Source: Aplidium turbinatum
Lineage: Eukaryota; Chordata; Ascidiacea; Aplousobranchia; Polyclinidae
Direction: 5' to 3'
Length of the DNA: 64,000 nucleotides
Assembly: GCA_918807975.1 (NCBI GenBank)
Contig: OU964926.1
Span: forward strand, 2,356,001-2,420,000
The notes below the pieces were generated by a model. The model did no database searches and was not told the DNA's origin. It saw only the letters and a program-made list of their open reading frames with translations. Shown piece by piece: positions 57,501 to 64,000 of the stretch. Position numbers and translations under genes: made by a program. How positions within the stretch are numbered: the stretch's first letter is position 1; the number at the start of each line of letters is the position of its first letter.

Positions 57501-60500
57501 ATATAAATGAATTGACAATGTCACATTCCTCTGTCATGAATGCTCGAAACACCTCACGTGAAAGCCTGGCAGCTGCAGTGCGGAAAAAATTTAAACCAAC
57601 AGTTCCACTTGTTGCTCATTTTCATGGTACCATTTGACTAATGCCGCTGGCACAAAGTGCGACTCTTTGGCCATTGTAGTTTCTGGTATGCATGTTGAGA
57701 TACTGCTTGGCATTCCGAAGCTGCCTGTTGGAACGGGATCACTAATGGGCCAAAAAGTAGTGGAATTCATACACGAGTTGTAGCAGAGCATTTAGCTGCA
57801 CTTTGTTTTGACACAACATCAAGCAATATGAGAATCCACACTGGAGCTATCACTGTCGTGCAGCAGGCATTTATTTGAAGGCTGCTATTTCTAGCATGCC
57901 ATGATCTCAAAGTCGTCAATGATTGTGCAGAGCGGGCACTGGGCAGTCAAATTAGCTACTGACTTCAATGAAGTCTTTACGGAAAATGAACAACAGCGCC
58001 AGCTCCTCTATCAGGTGGTCGAGCACCACAGAAAGCTGCTTCCAACAAGTGCAAGTAAAAGCCAACATGCCAACAGCTCCATTAAATAAAATCAATGGCT
58101 TGACTCTTTACAAACATTTCTTTTGCTTTTTCTGGGCAATGTGTTGTCACCTGAAGCGTTGTGATCGTGACTGGTGAACGTACTTTTATGAGGTTTTCTC
58201 TTAAGTTTAGTGCATTTAATTTCATACCAAACGCTTGTTAATGTGATCTATTTTGTGCATTATTTCTGTTTTTCTGCATGTGGAAACACTTATTGTATCA
58301 TAAATTCAGAGTAAAACAATGGTTAACACAAAAATGCTGCAACTGCAATGCAGATAAGTCAAAAAAGAATTACGTCACATATTCAAGGAATTTTGACGAA
58401 TTATGCCAAAGAAAGCAAACTTTGAGGTCGGTGGGAGAGCACTTCCTCTTGTCGGATTCACTTCAAATTTTCACAGTGTCATTTTTTCATGAATCCTCCT
58501 CAAATGAGCGGGTGTGCAAACAAAAATAAAAAATTTCAATTTTTTTTGGCCACCCTATTTGATGCTGTAGAATCACCGGATCTTATGAAGCTATTCTTTC
58601 AACGGTGTTTCCATCTTGAAATTCGTCTAAATAGCCGAGTGGTGTGCGGCCCTCGAAAGGGCGCTGGTTTGACACCGCCTAAGAGCATGTGGCCGTGTCT
58701 TTGGAAGGATACTTAGTGGTATGTCTGCATTCTGCAATTGGACACAAAAATTGGGTTCCTTGCCTTCCAGACCACTTAATGTAAACCTTCAACCACCAGG
58801 TGTACGGAGGCAAAACCTAACATCTTGAAATTGTGTTTCCGCCTTGTCATGGTGAACATGGAATCTTTGATTCTTGCCCAGTCATTCGTTTTTTGATAGA
58901 TAAGTATCTAGCAGTGGGACGTGGGCGTCGTGTGTACCACCCCCTGCAAGGCCCTGTGTATTTCCACTAACCACCCCTTATTGTTCCAGTGGCAGCAGCC
59001 AGCCCCGACCACCAACGGCGCCCCAACGTTAGTCGCCAGGAGCATTGCAGACGACCACACCAAACAAATGTACGGTTCATATTCTCATTCACTTTGTATA
59101 TGGTGAAGATTTATTGTTTTTGTTTGTTCAACGATGACGTATTGGTATCTCCTTCGTGTTCATCCGATCTATAAACTTCGTTGTTGCCATCAACCGTGGC
59201 ACTGCGGGTTTGAATGAGCTTGTATCCACCCGGTTCCGACAGACCACGGCTTGCAATGGTACTCTGTTGTCGGTCATCCTTGCCAGGCTCGCCAAGAAGT
59301 GTTAAATCACTTTGATGAGATGGCTGCTTAATCCCGTTGGCATCGTTGTTTGTGGCCACGTTATGTGCTCACCTTATTGTCTTCAACCACAGATCCCCAT
59401 CGCTTGATGCGTCACACAAACCCGACAACTACGATTATGACGTCCGGCCCGTCACCGAAACCTACAAGTGTGCGCAGTCCTCTGTCGCGGTCACCCCCAT
59501 CCCTGTACGGTCCCCCACCTCCCCTGAAAGGTGGGTGCTCTTAAAAAGCTTATCGAAACTGTTTTTAAAATATATTTCCAAGTTTATGGCAAGAGATGCG
59601 GTTTCAACTCTCTCTTTCTGTAAGCCCGATCACTTAATTGTTATCCTCGAATTGCAGGTCGGCGTTCCGATACTCTCGCCAACAAAGCGTTCCGGAACAA
59701 GGCAAGAAGGTGAGGACATCGCTTCATCACTTGGCTGCCGTGTCGTGGTTAAAATATAGTTTTCGTCTTAAGTCTCGCAAACTGTCGGTTGATTAAATCA
59801 CTTTGTGATCATTTGAATAGTTTGTGTTGTAAGAATTAGTGTCTCTGGAAGTTAATCTTGGGAGTTAGTTTGTAGAGGATTTGAACCACCGATGCATGCT
59901 CGGCCATCTAGGTTGACAATGTTCCTTTGTTATTGACTTGTTGGTTCCTGCTGATTGTTAGATGACTAGGTGCTGCTGATTGCTGGTGTGTAATTGCACG
60001 GAAGTTTCGAACCCGGGTCGCTTGATCTTGTTCTCTCCCCCCCCCCCACTGATCTAAACACGCGCGGCAACGATCAAAGCGACCTGAAGTGACGTGGTTT
60101 TGTGTCTTGTTTAGCTTTCACTGGCTCTGCCAACGTCATTCGCTTCTTCAATGAACGCTTCATCGACATCGCGTCCAAGGAGCGCCTACTCCCTCCCCCG
60201 ACCCACCAGCGCTAGGTTTGTATCATTTTGTTAGCTTTGTCGTGTTCTTTAAATCCTTTTCACATGAAGTCCCCACACCAGGGGCGGGGTAGCTCACCTC
60301 CTATGACCAAGGAAAAGTCACCCCGTTTATTTGATGTCCTTGCAGTAGTTTAATGTTTCTCGACCACAATGCTTCAATTCACAAGACTCGGTGCAAAAGT
60401 TTCTATTACGTAACAAATCGACCTGAACAACTCTTCTAAACATCCTTGCATACAAGTCCACCTTGTAACATGGACATTGTCAAACCGTTTGTTTAAAGTG

Positions 60501-61977
60501 GACCTGTCGAGTTTCTCCTAAAGGAAACTAAACGACAAAATCAATGCATGCCATTCCACTGGAAGTAGTTGCTGATGTCGGATGGTGGGATCGGCCACCA
60601 TGTAGTTTGTAGAGTACAGCGCTGATGCTGGACGATCCAGCGCGATGCACATCTCTCTGTTATAGATAACATAGGTGACGTCAAGGGGTTAGAATAACTT
60701 CCTCGAGTCTGGTTGCACGCACTTGTTATGAAGACAACAGAGAAAATAAATTAAAACCGTCTTGTTGTTTGTTGTCCTTCCAGCCAAGGACCCTCGTTCA
60801 GCGTCAGCTCACATTCTGGACACGACTCCAGAAAGTCGAAGACCTTGGAATGCAAGAGGATCAGGATTCCATCCGAGGCGTCGGTGGGAATGAAGCTCAG
60901 TGGATCCGAGAAAGGTGAGCGCCTCCATTGATGACATCATTTCGTTATGTTGTATTTTTATCACTGCTGTGGTTATTAGTCACTGGTTAACTTGTGTTTT
61001 GATCTAATCAAATGCATCCACTGCCTGTTTAAATGCAATATCGAATGCAATATCGAATGACCATGAAATTCGTTTGCTTATCGATCAGTGATGATAATGT
61101 CGAAATCAACGTTGCAGCCCGCTACAAGATCCCCCTTAACTACTTCCACCTTAGTTATTTCCACGGTAGGCTCATGAGGCACCAAGCTTCTTAGCCACGT
61201 ATCCTTCTAATGAACCTGCATTGTGATGCACCGTTTAAGAAGAATTAGCGCAGTCTGTTGGCGATTAAATGCTGAAAACGTTAAAACGTTTTTTGACGGT
61301 TTTAATGGTCTCTTTATTTTATACATTTATGGGTGTTGGATAAGGCGTTGGCTTTCCAATTATGCAAACCTGGTTCGACTCCCAGCTTCAGCTGGTTGTT
61401 GAAAACACCGCACACCTCCACCTAGGGTGTAATAAATTGGGTGGGCATATTTACTGCAGGAAATGTGGCCGAGAGAAAATAACTGGCCACCCAACTCTCC
61501 TTAGTGCCAAAGGCTTAGTACAGTGAGAACCTTATCTTCTCATACCCGACACTTGGAATCAAGTATGGAACCTCCTTCACAGTTTTCTACATTTGTATGA
61601 TGGATAAGGTTGGCGTTACAAGTGAACCAATTCTAGGGGATGTTTTAATAAGGTGCAAGGGTAATAAGTTATGTTCAACGAAAATTTTGGTACGAAAAAT
61701 CGTTGAAGTGCTAACACGAGAAACTTGCTCGTGTGCCCTATAGCCTCTCTCTCGCACCCCGGCTTAACTGCACGATGATGGTTGTCGCGCGTTTGACGAC
61801 GATATTATGCTCTTCAGGTTCCATCACCCTGTCGTCTGATCGGAGCACCCCAGTGTTGTTCCACTCCTCTATTGACCCCCCGAATGGAGGTACCACCAGT
61901 CGGTCCACGTCACAAACGGACGCATCGATGAGCTCTATCTCTGTTGCGTCGTCAACGCTTTCTTCCCGAAGTAGAAA
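45309..61977 (+). CDS. DLG5: DLG5-like MAGUK scaffold protein (21 exons in window, 3' incomplete)
   Basis: DLG5 is a membrane-associated guanylate kinase scaffold acting at cell junctions, in polarity and in Hippo signalling. The 21 exons listed separately keep one frame over 999 residues. ATG 45309 is the start: an in-frame TAA lies 9 bases upstream of it, with no splice acceptor between them. Residues 1-380 are heptad-rich coiled coil; WRDIAFSERDKL matches vertebrate RRDWAFQERDKI. Residues 415-426 hold SHDSAIDSGEWE, the DLG5 SHDSAID signature. One PDZ follows (about 432-506; GDRILSINDVPVGDKTL). Then comes a Ser/Pro-rich linker with NSGGTWP, KKPRPLSAP and KRIRIPS, all with vertebrate DLG5 counterparts. 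No CARD-like N-terminus and no separate PDZ1 are seen. Later PDZ, SH3 and GK domains must lie to the right. Fast-evolving linker exons 16-19 are less certain than the rest. Confidence 0.92.
45552..46482. other. DLG5 intron 1, nothing recognised
   Basis: The intron shows no terminal repeats, tRNA-like blocks or coding signal. A short CACCAACACAACGCG direct repeat lies at about 46240-46275. Confidence 0.4.
46483..46610 (+). CDS. DLG5: DLG5 exon 2
   Basis: It reads AESEAFIRQNESDQQELAMI and ends QIITQMYETILMR, matching vertebrate EILNKLYDTAMDK. Acceptor ggcgcag, donor gtgagt. Confidence 0.9.
46864..46976 (+). CDS. DLG5: DLG5 exon 3
   Basis: It reads YEKLKTSHEDLCRKMNEETE then LQKQLSLTRMHNS. It aligns with DYDALRKRYSEKVAIHN in vertebrates. 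Confidence 0.92.
46977..47835. other. DLG5 intron 3, nothing recognised
   Basis: AT-rich intron with no repeat or gene signal that I can identify. Confidence 0.4.
47836..47900 (+). CDS. DLG5: DLG5 exon 4
   Basis: A short exon, AEKEPLIRQLHAANENVEVLQ in total, between tgtctag and gtgaga. Phase 0 at its end. Confidence 0.85.
48087..49379 (+). mobile_element. hAT DNA transposon relic, ZBED5/SCAND3-like
   Basis: The ends CAGGGGTTCTTAAACT and AGTTTAAGAACCCCTA are flanked by CCCTAGAG and CCCTAGTG (7 of 8 match). Plus-strand frames encode hAT transposase parts: FFYHTEVRWLSRG, then LAYLADVFTHMNEVNRSIQG, and after a frame change ATTYLCESGSSSLVTIKTKS and RNRLDAKDDMRVALS. The BED-finger N-terminus is missing and stops divide the frame. 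It lies in DLG5 intron 4 in sense orientation. Confidence 0.87.
49388..50635. other. DLG5 intron 4, right part
   Basis: I see no gene. A short tandem of CAGCAACACTGAG lies near 50250-50300. An extra coiled-coil exon could hide here, because vertebrate DLG5 has more sequence between the regions of exons 4 and 5. I found none with good splice sites. Confidence 0.35.
50636..50769 (+). CDS. DLG5: DLG5 exon 5
   Basis: It reads RDLNRVREERTMIKREYSLV then MSERDAVHKEIDKMQ, matching vertebrate YREERDAVYSEYKLIMSERDQV. Acceptor ctctttag; donor gttagt. Confidence 0.92.
50981..51065 (+). CDS. DLG5: DLG5 exon 6
   Basis: It reads QSLEREKSQLLEEREKLKNQ and ends LQQGS before gtgagt. It is coiled coil in the same frame. 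Confidence 0.88.
51066..51559. other. DLG5 intron 6, tRNA-like block
   Basis: 51305-51365 has tRNA-like boxes on the plus strand (CTCGCTGGTCCAGAAGATAG; TATGTTCAATACCCC). It is probably a SINE head. The rest is unremarkable. Confidence 0.35.
51560..51801 (+). CDS. DLG5: DLG5 exon 7
   Basis: It reads VTSLDALALRQELYAAQCER then KLSLERDLLLSTGELTKQQL and ends KDVTR across the junction. It is charged coiled coil. Confidence 0.9.
52139..52265 (+). CDS. DLG5: DLG5 exon 8
   Basis: It reads WRDIAFSERDKLRHELEESK then VCDVMTTEREKLIKQL. It is one of the best matches to vertebrate DLG5 (WAFQERDKIVAERDSIRTLCDNL). Confidence 0.95.
52409..52900 (-). mobile_element. hAT-like end, incomplete
   Basis: 52409 begins CAGTGGTTCTTAAACTTTT, the same class of end as at 33630 and 48087. 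The matching right end is not found. A low-complexity A-rich stretch follows. It is likely a decayed copy in DLG5 intron 8. Confidence 0.45.
52983..53513 (+). CDS. DLG5: DLG5 exon 9, SHDSAID motif and PDZ
   Basis: This 177-codon exon ends the coiled coil, carries SHDSAIDSGEWE, then a PDZ core: YFVKYSSSRNITSGDRILSI, NDVPVGDKTLANVNEL, CTLQLVKHFPM. The PDZ aligns with vertebrate PDZ2 (VGDRIVAINGIALDNKSLNE, LSLLKVFPQ). The usual GLGF-type loop is not recognisable. No PDZ1 precedes it. Confidence 0.94.
53750..53839 (+). CDS. DLG5: DLG5 exon 10
   Basis: It reads AFTRSTGRGGVRLSLTSEKI and ends NRHS. Strong acceptor ctcctccgcag, donor gtaact, phase 0 on both sides. Confidence 0.8.
53981..54047 (+). 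CDS. DLG5: DLG5 exon 11
   Basis: It reads TMLDSEEESQVSGFTAYSDP. Acceptor tgtttccag, donor gtcagt. An alternative donor (gtgagc) lies inside at 54011. Confidence 0.75.
54178..54254 (+). CDS. DLG5: DLG5 exon 12
   Basis: It reads VVKKDAAPQTDEPLSSPRSN and ends in four lysines before gtgatg. Acceptor gtccacag. Confidence 0.8.
54525..54672 (+). CDS. DLG5: DLG5 exon 13
   Basis: It reads PKIGSSRFLWNRKKKSKSVV then SDGNSGGTWPRLDSPSLS. NSGGTWP is shared with the vertebrate linker. Acceptor gatttcag, donor gtatgt. Confidence 0.9.
54912..55118 (+). CDS. DLG5: DLG5 exon 14
   Basis: It reads RLSIFVKKRNRPSISSNTFT then PPDGNSAGRTPPTL, similar to KQRKSIFDPNTFKRPQTPP in vertebrates. It is proline- and serine-rich. 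Confidence 0.88.
55433..55512 (+). CDS. DLG5: DLG5 exon 15
   Basis: It reads AASRSARGAKKPRPLSAPMT and ends DRGLST; compare GQKRRRPKSAPSF. Intron 15 after it holds the TA-inserting transposon at 55612-58555. Confidence 0.85.
56041..56532 (-). CDS. Transposase-like C-terminal fragment (copy 2, left arm)
   Basis: An open minus-strand frame of 163 codons: MRLHLWYISEDLAALPLFSD, TDDEKKATVNALNKDPFSED, LLYQVVEHHRKLLPTSA. It is homologous to 27348-27887 in the first copy. Upstream minus-strand sequence to about 56700 continues the family less clearly. It is part of a dead transposon, not a host gene. Confidence 0.6.
   Translation of the reverse strand: MRLHLWYISEDLAALPLFSDNITDDEKKATVNALNKDPFSEDVRRVAQNKIVKFQRLSLAQFVTQHSINLFESLLLSTHGVIVMIIKKHAKFGVISKPSIIVQSGQSNLLLKEEFATSMKSTKNEQQHQLLYQVVEHHRKLLPTSAIKSTNGLTLYKHFSCNF
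56714..56831. repeat. 50-bp inverted repeat at the centre of the foldback transposon
   Basis: The arms 56714-56763 and 56782-56831 match at 49 of 50 positions (GAACCACACCCCAT... AGGCAGCTGACATGG... GAGAGTCAACA), with an 18-base spacer. The arms mark the junction between the two inverted halves of the element. Confidence 0.9.
58629..58806 (+). repeat. tRNA-derived SINE, family 2, copy 1
   Basis: The head has AATAGCCGAGTGGTGTGC (A box) and GCGCTGGTTTGACACCGC (B box). The body includes GGCCGTGTCTTTGGAAGG and TTCAACCACCAGGTGTACG. Related copies lie at 62190 and 63670. Confidence 0.65.
58990..59069 (+). CDS. DLG5: DLG5 exon 16 (probable)
   Basis: It reads WQQPAPTTNGAPTLVARSIA then DDHTKQ. It was chosen because acceptor tgttccag and donor gtacgg give phases that fit exons 15 and 17. 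The weak donor and lack of recognised motifs make it tentative. Confidence 0.55.
59393..59530 (+). CDS. DLG5: DLG5 exon 17 (probable)
   Basis: It reads SPSLDASHKPDNYDYDVRPV and ends PIPVRSPTSPER. Two frames are open here. This one is required by the phases of exons 18 and 19. Confidence 0.65.
59658..59709 (+). CDS. DLG5: DLG5 exon 18 (probable)
   Basis: A 52-base exon, SAFRYSRQQSVPEQGKK, between attgcag and gtgagg. Confidence 0.65.
60115..60215 (+). CDS. DLG5: DLG5 exon 19
   Basis: It reads LSLALPTSFASSMNASSTSR then PRSAYSLPRPTSA. Acceptor cttgtttag, donor gtttgt. Confidence 0.7.
60784..60914 (+). CDS. DLG5: DLG5 exon 20
   Basis: It reads QGPSFSVSSHSGHDSRKSKT then LECKRIRIPSEASVG. KRIRIPS corresponds to vertebrate AERIKIPS. 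Acceptor ccttccag, donor gtgagc. Confidence 0.9.
61327..61600 (+). repeat. tRNA-derived SINE, family 1, copy 2
   Basis: It shares with 9134-9420 the tRNA-like head (GGATAAGGCGTTGGC; AACCTGGTTCGACTCCC), GGCCGAGAGAAAATAACTGG, and CTTAGTACAGTGAGAACC with a tail near CGACACTTGGAATCAAGTA. It lies in DLG5 intron 20. Confidence 0.72.
61818..61977 (+). CDS. DLG5: DLG5 exon 21 (last in window)
   Basis: It reads SITLSSDRSTPVLFHSSIDP then TDASMSSISVASSTLSSRSR. It matches the Ser/Thr-rich run before vertebrate PDZ3. It ends with two bases over at gtgagt, so the gene continues past the window. Confidence 0.88.
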
Positions 61978-62189
61978 GTGAGTGACGCATGATCCCATAG
62001 TTTGATCCTGTGATGACGGCTCGAGCATTGCTGGCCTGCAAGTTTAGTTTAAACATTGGGCTTTTAACATTTGTGAAACCGGGCTCCCAGCCATTGTCTT
62101 GCAATGAGGGGTCTAACATTGTATCCGTGTCGTTTTCAACCCGTCGTGTCAGTGGTGATAGTAGTCCCACAATCATCAAGCAAAGCTGC

Positions 62190-62345
62190 ATAGCCGAGTG
62201 CCCCGGTATGGCACTTAAAAGGGCGCCTGTTTGACACCGTTCGAAAGCACACACCTGTGTCTTCAGCACGACACATACCGGCATGCTTGAAAGAGGACAC
62301 TTGCTTTCTTGCGTTTCCACTTAATATTCAACCACTGGACGTAAG
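62190..62345 (+). repeat. tRNA-derived SINE, family 2, copy 2
   Basis: It has GCATAGCCGAGTGCCCCGG, GGGCGCCTGTTTGACACCG, CACCTGTGTCTTCAGCACG and the tail TATTCAACCACTGGACGTA, in the same order as copy 1. Confidence 0.62.
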
Positions 62346-62958
62346 CCTGGATACATAGAAAGTAGTAGCCGCACATCGACCGATCAGTGTTGATTTTATT
62401 TGCCGCGTTGTATTGATCCATGACCATTCTTGTAGGAGCCTGAAGGCGCGTCATAAACGTCATCGAAGGACAATGTTAGTATCGAGTGGGCTGCTGTGAC
62501 GTATTGGAAGACTCTGACTAACTAATAGAATGTGTTTTATTAATAATGGTGTTTGCTTGTTTGCAAAAGAATAACTTCTTTATTGCAACGTCACTTAAAA
62601 CTACCCAAGAAAAAGTGTAAGTGCTAAATTGGACATTGTAATACAAACAAAGGTTACTATTGACAAGGTCGCTATGCGATCCGACTCTGTCCTGTGCTGT
62701 GCGCTGGTTGATCTTCTTTGAGGGCGTTCCTTCTACCTTACTAATGCGTTTGTGCTGTGTTTGATGATAGTGTTTAGTTTAACCACTTTGTCGTTTGGCA
62801 TTTATTCACATAACCTTTATCAAGTCGGCAACATACGTTTCTATGGAAACCAGCCGGCTATTATTAAACTGCTTTAGTGCGTGAGTGTCGGTTCACTGTC
62901 AACGTTTCATCGGTCTGTCACGACTGCATTCCCCAATGAGTCGAATGTATGACATAGT
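62346..62958. other. DLG5 intron 21, nothing recognised
   Basis: There is no coding match to the next expected DLG5 exon (start of PDZ3) and no repeat signal here. Confidence 0.4.
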
Positions 62959-63110
62959 CAGTGATGGGCATTATCGGCGATAATTTATCGGCGATAAATT
63001 TTTATCGTTTATCGTTATCGCTTAATTACTTTTTCAGTTATCGTTTATCGTTATCGCCAAAGGCAATATTTGATTATCGCCGATAATTAATCGCCGATAA
63101 ATTTTATTTC
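62959..63110. mobile_element. hAT-like left end with TTATCGGCGATAA repeats
   Basis: It begins CAGTGATGGGCATTATCGG and continues with repeated TTATCGGCGATAA and ATCGTTTATCGTTATCG units. This is the style of a hAT end. No matching right end lies in the window, so the boundary is open. Confidence 0.5.
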
Positions 63111-63669
63111 GGATCAACACACAAGTGGAAAGACAATGAAAAGTAATATTTTTACTAGCCACCTAGTTAATGAAACTAAAATTAAAACCAGTTCTTCTTC
63201 AGTGCCTGAAGTGTGTGTGCACAGGTCGTTGCCATGGGAGGGGTACGCCCCCTGCAGCGACGGCCCTGACAACACAATAATTTTTAGAGTTGCAAATTGC
63301 AATGCAATGAAATGCATGCAACAAGTCTCTTGTTGTTTTGCTGCAATCGGCAATCGCGAGTGAATTTTACAATTAAAATGTAGGCGCACAGGCGGTACAG
63401 ATTCCTTTGAAGCGAAGCGAAAAAAATTGGCAAGTGGTTTATGAAAGTGTCGCAATACGAGACCGCTTTTACATCGGAAACATGGTCTTTCGCGCCACCA
63501 TCACTGAAACAAGTCATTGCAGAATATGATATTGCTTGAAGCATTTGACATGCAGACCGACATCACACTTTTTGCATCTTGTAGTAGTTTTTGCATGACA
63601 ATAGGCGCATCGAGTTGCGTGGTAAAATTATGCTAAATACAGTATAACCTTTCTCATTTACCTATGCTG

Positions 63670-63745
63670 CATAGACGAGTGGTGACAGCGCTGAAACGGC
63701 AATCGAAAGGGCGCCGGTTCGACACCGCTCATGAGCACAGTGGCT
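63670..63745 (+). repeat. tRNA-derived SINE head, family 2, copy 3
   Basis: It has GCATAGACGAGTGGTGACAG, GCGCTGAAACGG and GGGCGCCGGTTCGACACCGC. It is the most tRNA-like of the three copies, but the body after GAGCACAGTGGC differs. The sequence to 64000 shows nothing else. Confidence 0.6.
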
Positions 63746-64000
63746 CCGAGAGGGGGGGGAAGTCGGGCCAGTTTACCCCCTAGCAAAACATTGTAAAGGA
63801 AAAACGAGTAGTTTTTTGGTTTTGCACTTTTGAGGGGGGCCCATTTTTAGTAGTAAAGTAAAAATGTACCAACTAAATAATCAACAAATTCTTAAATGAA
63901 GTGCGTAGTTCCAAGTATTTCTCAATCATTGTAAATGTCACTCTCGATGCTTCTCATCAAGAACAAATCATTTTCGTGTTAAGGTAGGCGATGTTGAACA

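Larger units (their letters stand above)
55612..58555. mobile_element. Unclassified TA-inserting DNA transposon, copy 2 (foldback form)
   Basis: The ends AGGTGGCCAAAAAAAATTG and the inverted GGGTGGCCAAAAAAAATTG run alike for about 450 bp, with TA on both sides. Both halves carry transposase C-terminal codons pointing outwards: minus strand 56532-56041 and plus strand 57901-58089. The plus-strand middle (56890-57900) keeps earlier parts: KLKRIHQEHIGESK, LFDIAHANWE, IPEDCQFLLDQCGA, then VVSGMHVEILLGIPKLPVGT and CFDTTSSN. Frame changes and stops interrupt it. It lies in DLG5 intron 15. Confidence 0.8.

Overview
This is animal nuclear DNA: AT-rich, split genes with GT-AG introns, and two metazoan protein families. 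The mix of non-LTR LINE tails, a Penelope-like element, many hAT relics and tRNA-derived SINEs suggests an invertebrate with a repeat-rich genome. I cannot place the phylum from sequence alone.

Two host genes lie on the plus strand. (1) At 454-15583 are 13 exons of a long-chain acyl-CoA synthetase of the ACSL1/5/6 class. Its N-terminal membrane-anchor exon lies left of the window. The exons join in a single frame through every junction (633 residues plus stop). (2) At 45309-61977 are 21 exons of a DLG5-like scaffold protein: an N-terminal coiled coil, the SHDSAID signature, one PDZ domain and a long Ser/Pro-rich linker, 999 residues in one frame. The gene runs off the right edge, so the later PDZ, SH3 and guanylate-kinase parts are not seen. 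The two genes share no operon-like features. Lipid activation and epithelial scaffolding are unrelated jobs, so their adjacency need not mean anything.

The 29.7 kb between the genes is almost wholly nested mobile DNA. In order: a hAT-type element holding two tRNA-bearing TIR elements (18.2-19.9 kb); a 948-bp hAT relic (20.0 kb); a LINE tail inside a palindromic MITE (21.5-22.1 kb); foldback MITEs (23-25 kb); a hAT (25.1-26.8 kb); an unclassified TA-inserting DNA transposon with 300-bp TIRs (26.8-29.1 kb); a tandem hammerhead-ribozyme repeat that looks like a retrozyme (29.1-29.4 kb); a MULE-like element (29.5-30.4 kb); further TIR elements (30.5-34.5 kb); and a Tigger-like transposon split by a 6.1-kb Penelope-like complex, itself split by a 2.1-kb TIR element that carries a small MITE (34.7-41.7 kb). 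The introns carry further relics, notably a ZBED-like hAT in DLG5 intron 4 and a second copy of the unclassified TA transposon in intron 15.

The strongest unusual signals are the two hammerhead ribozymes 249 bp apart on the minus strand, the two TA-inserting transposons that share a transposase I cannot classify, the tRNA-like cores inside TIR elements, and a GATTCAACGT palindrome that recurs across the window.
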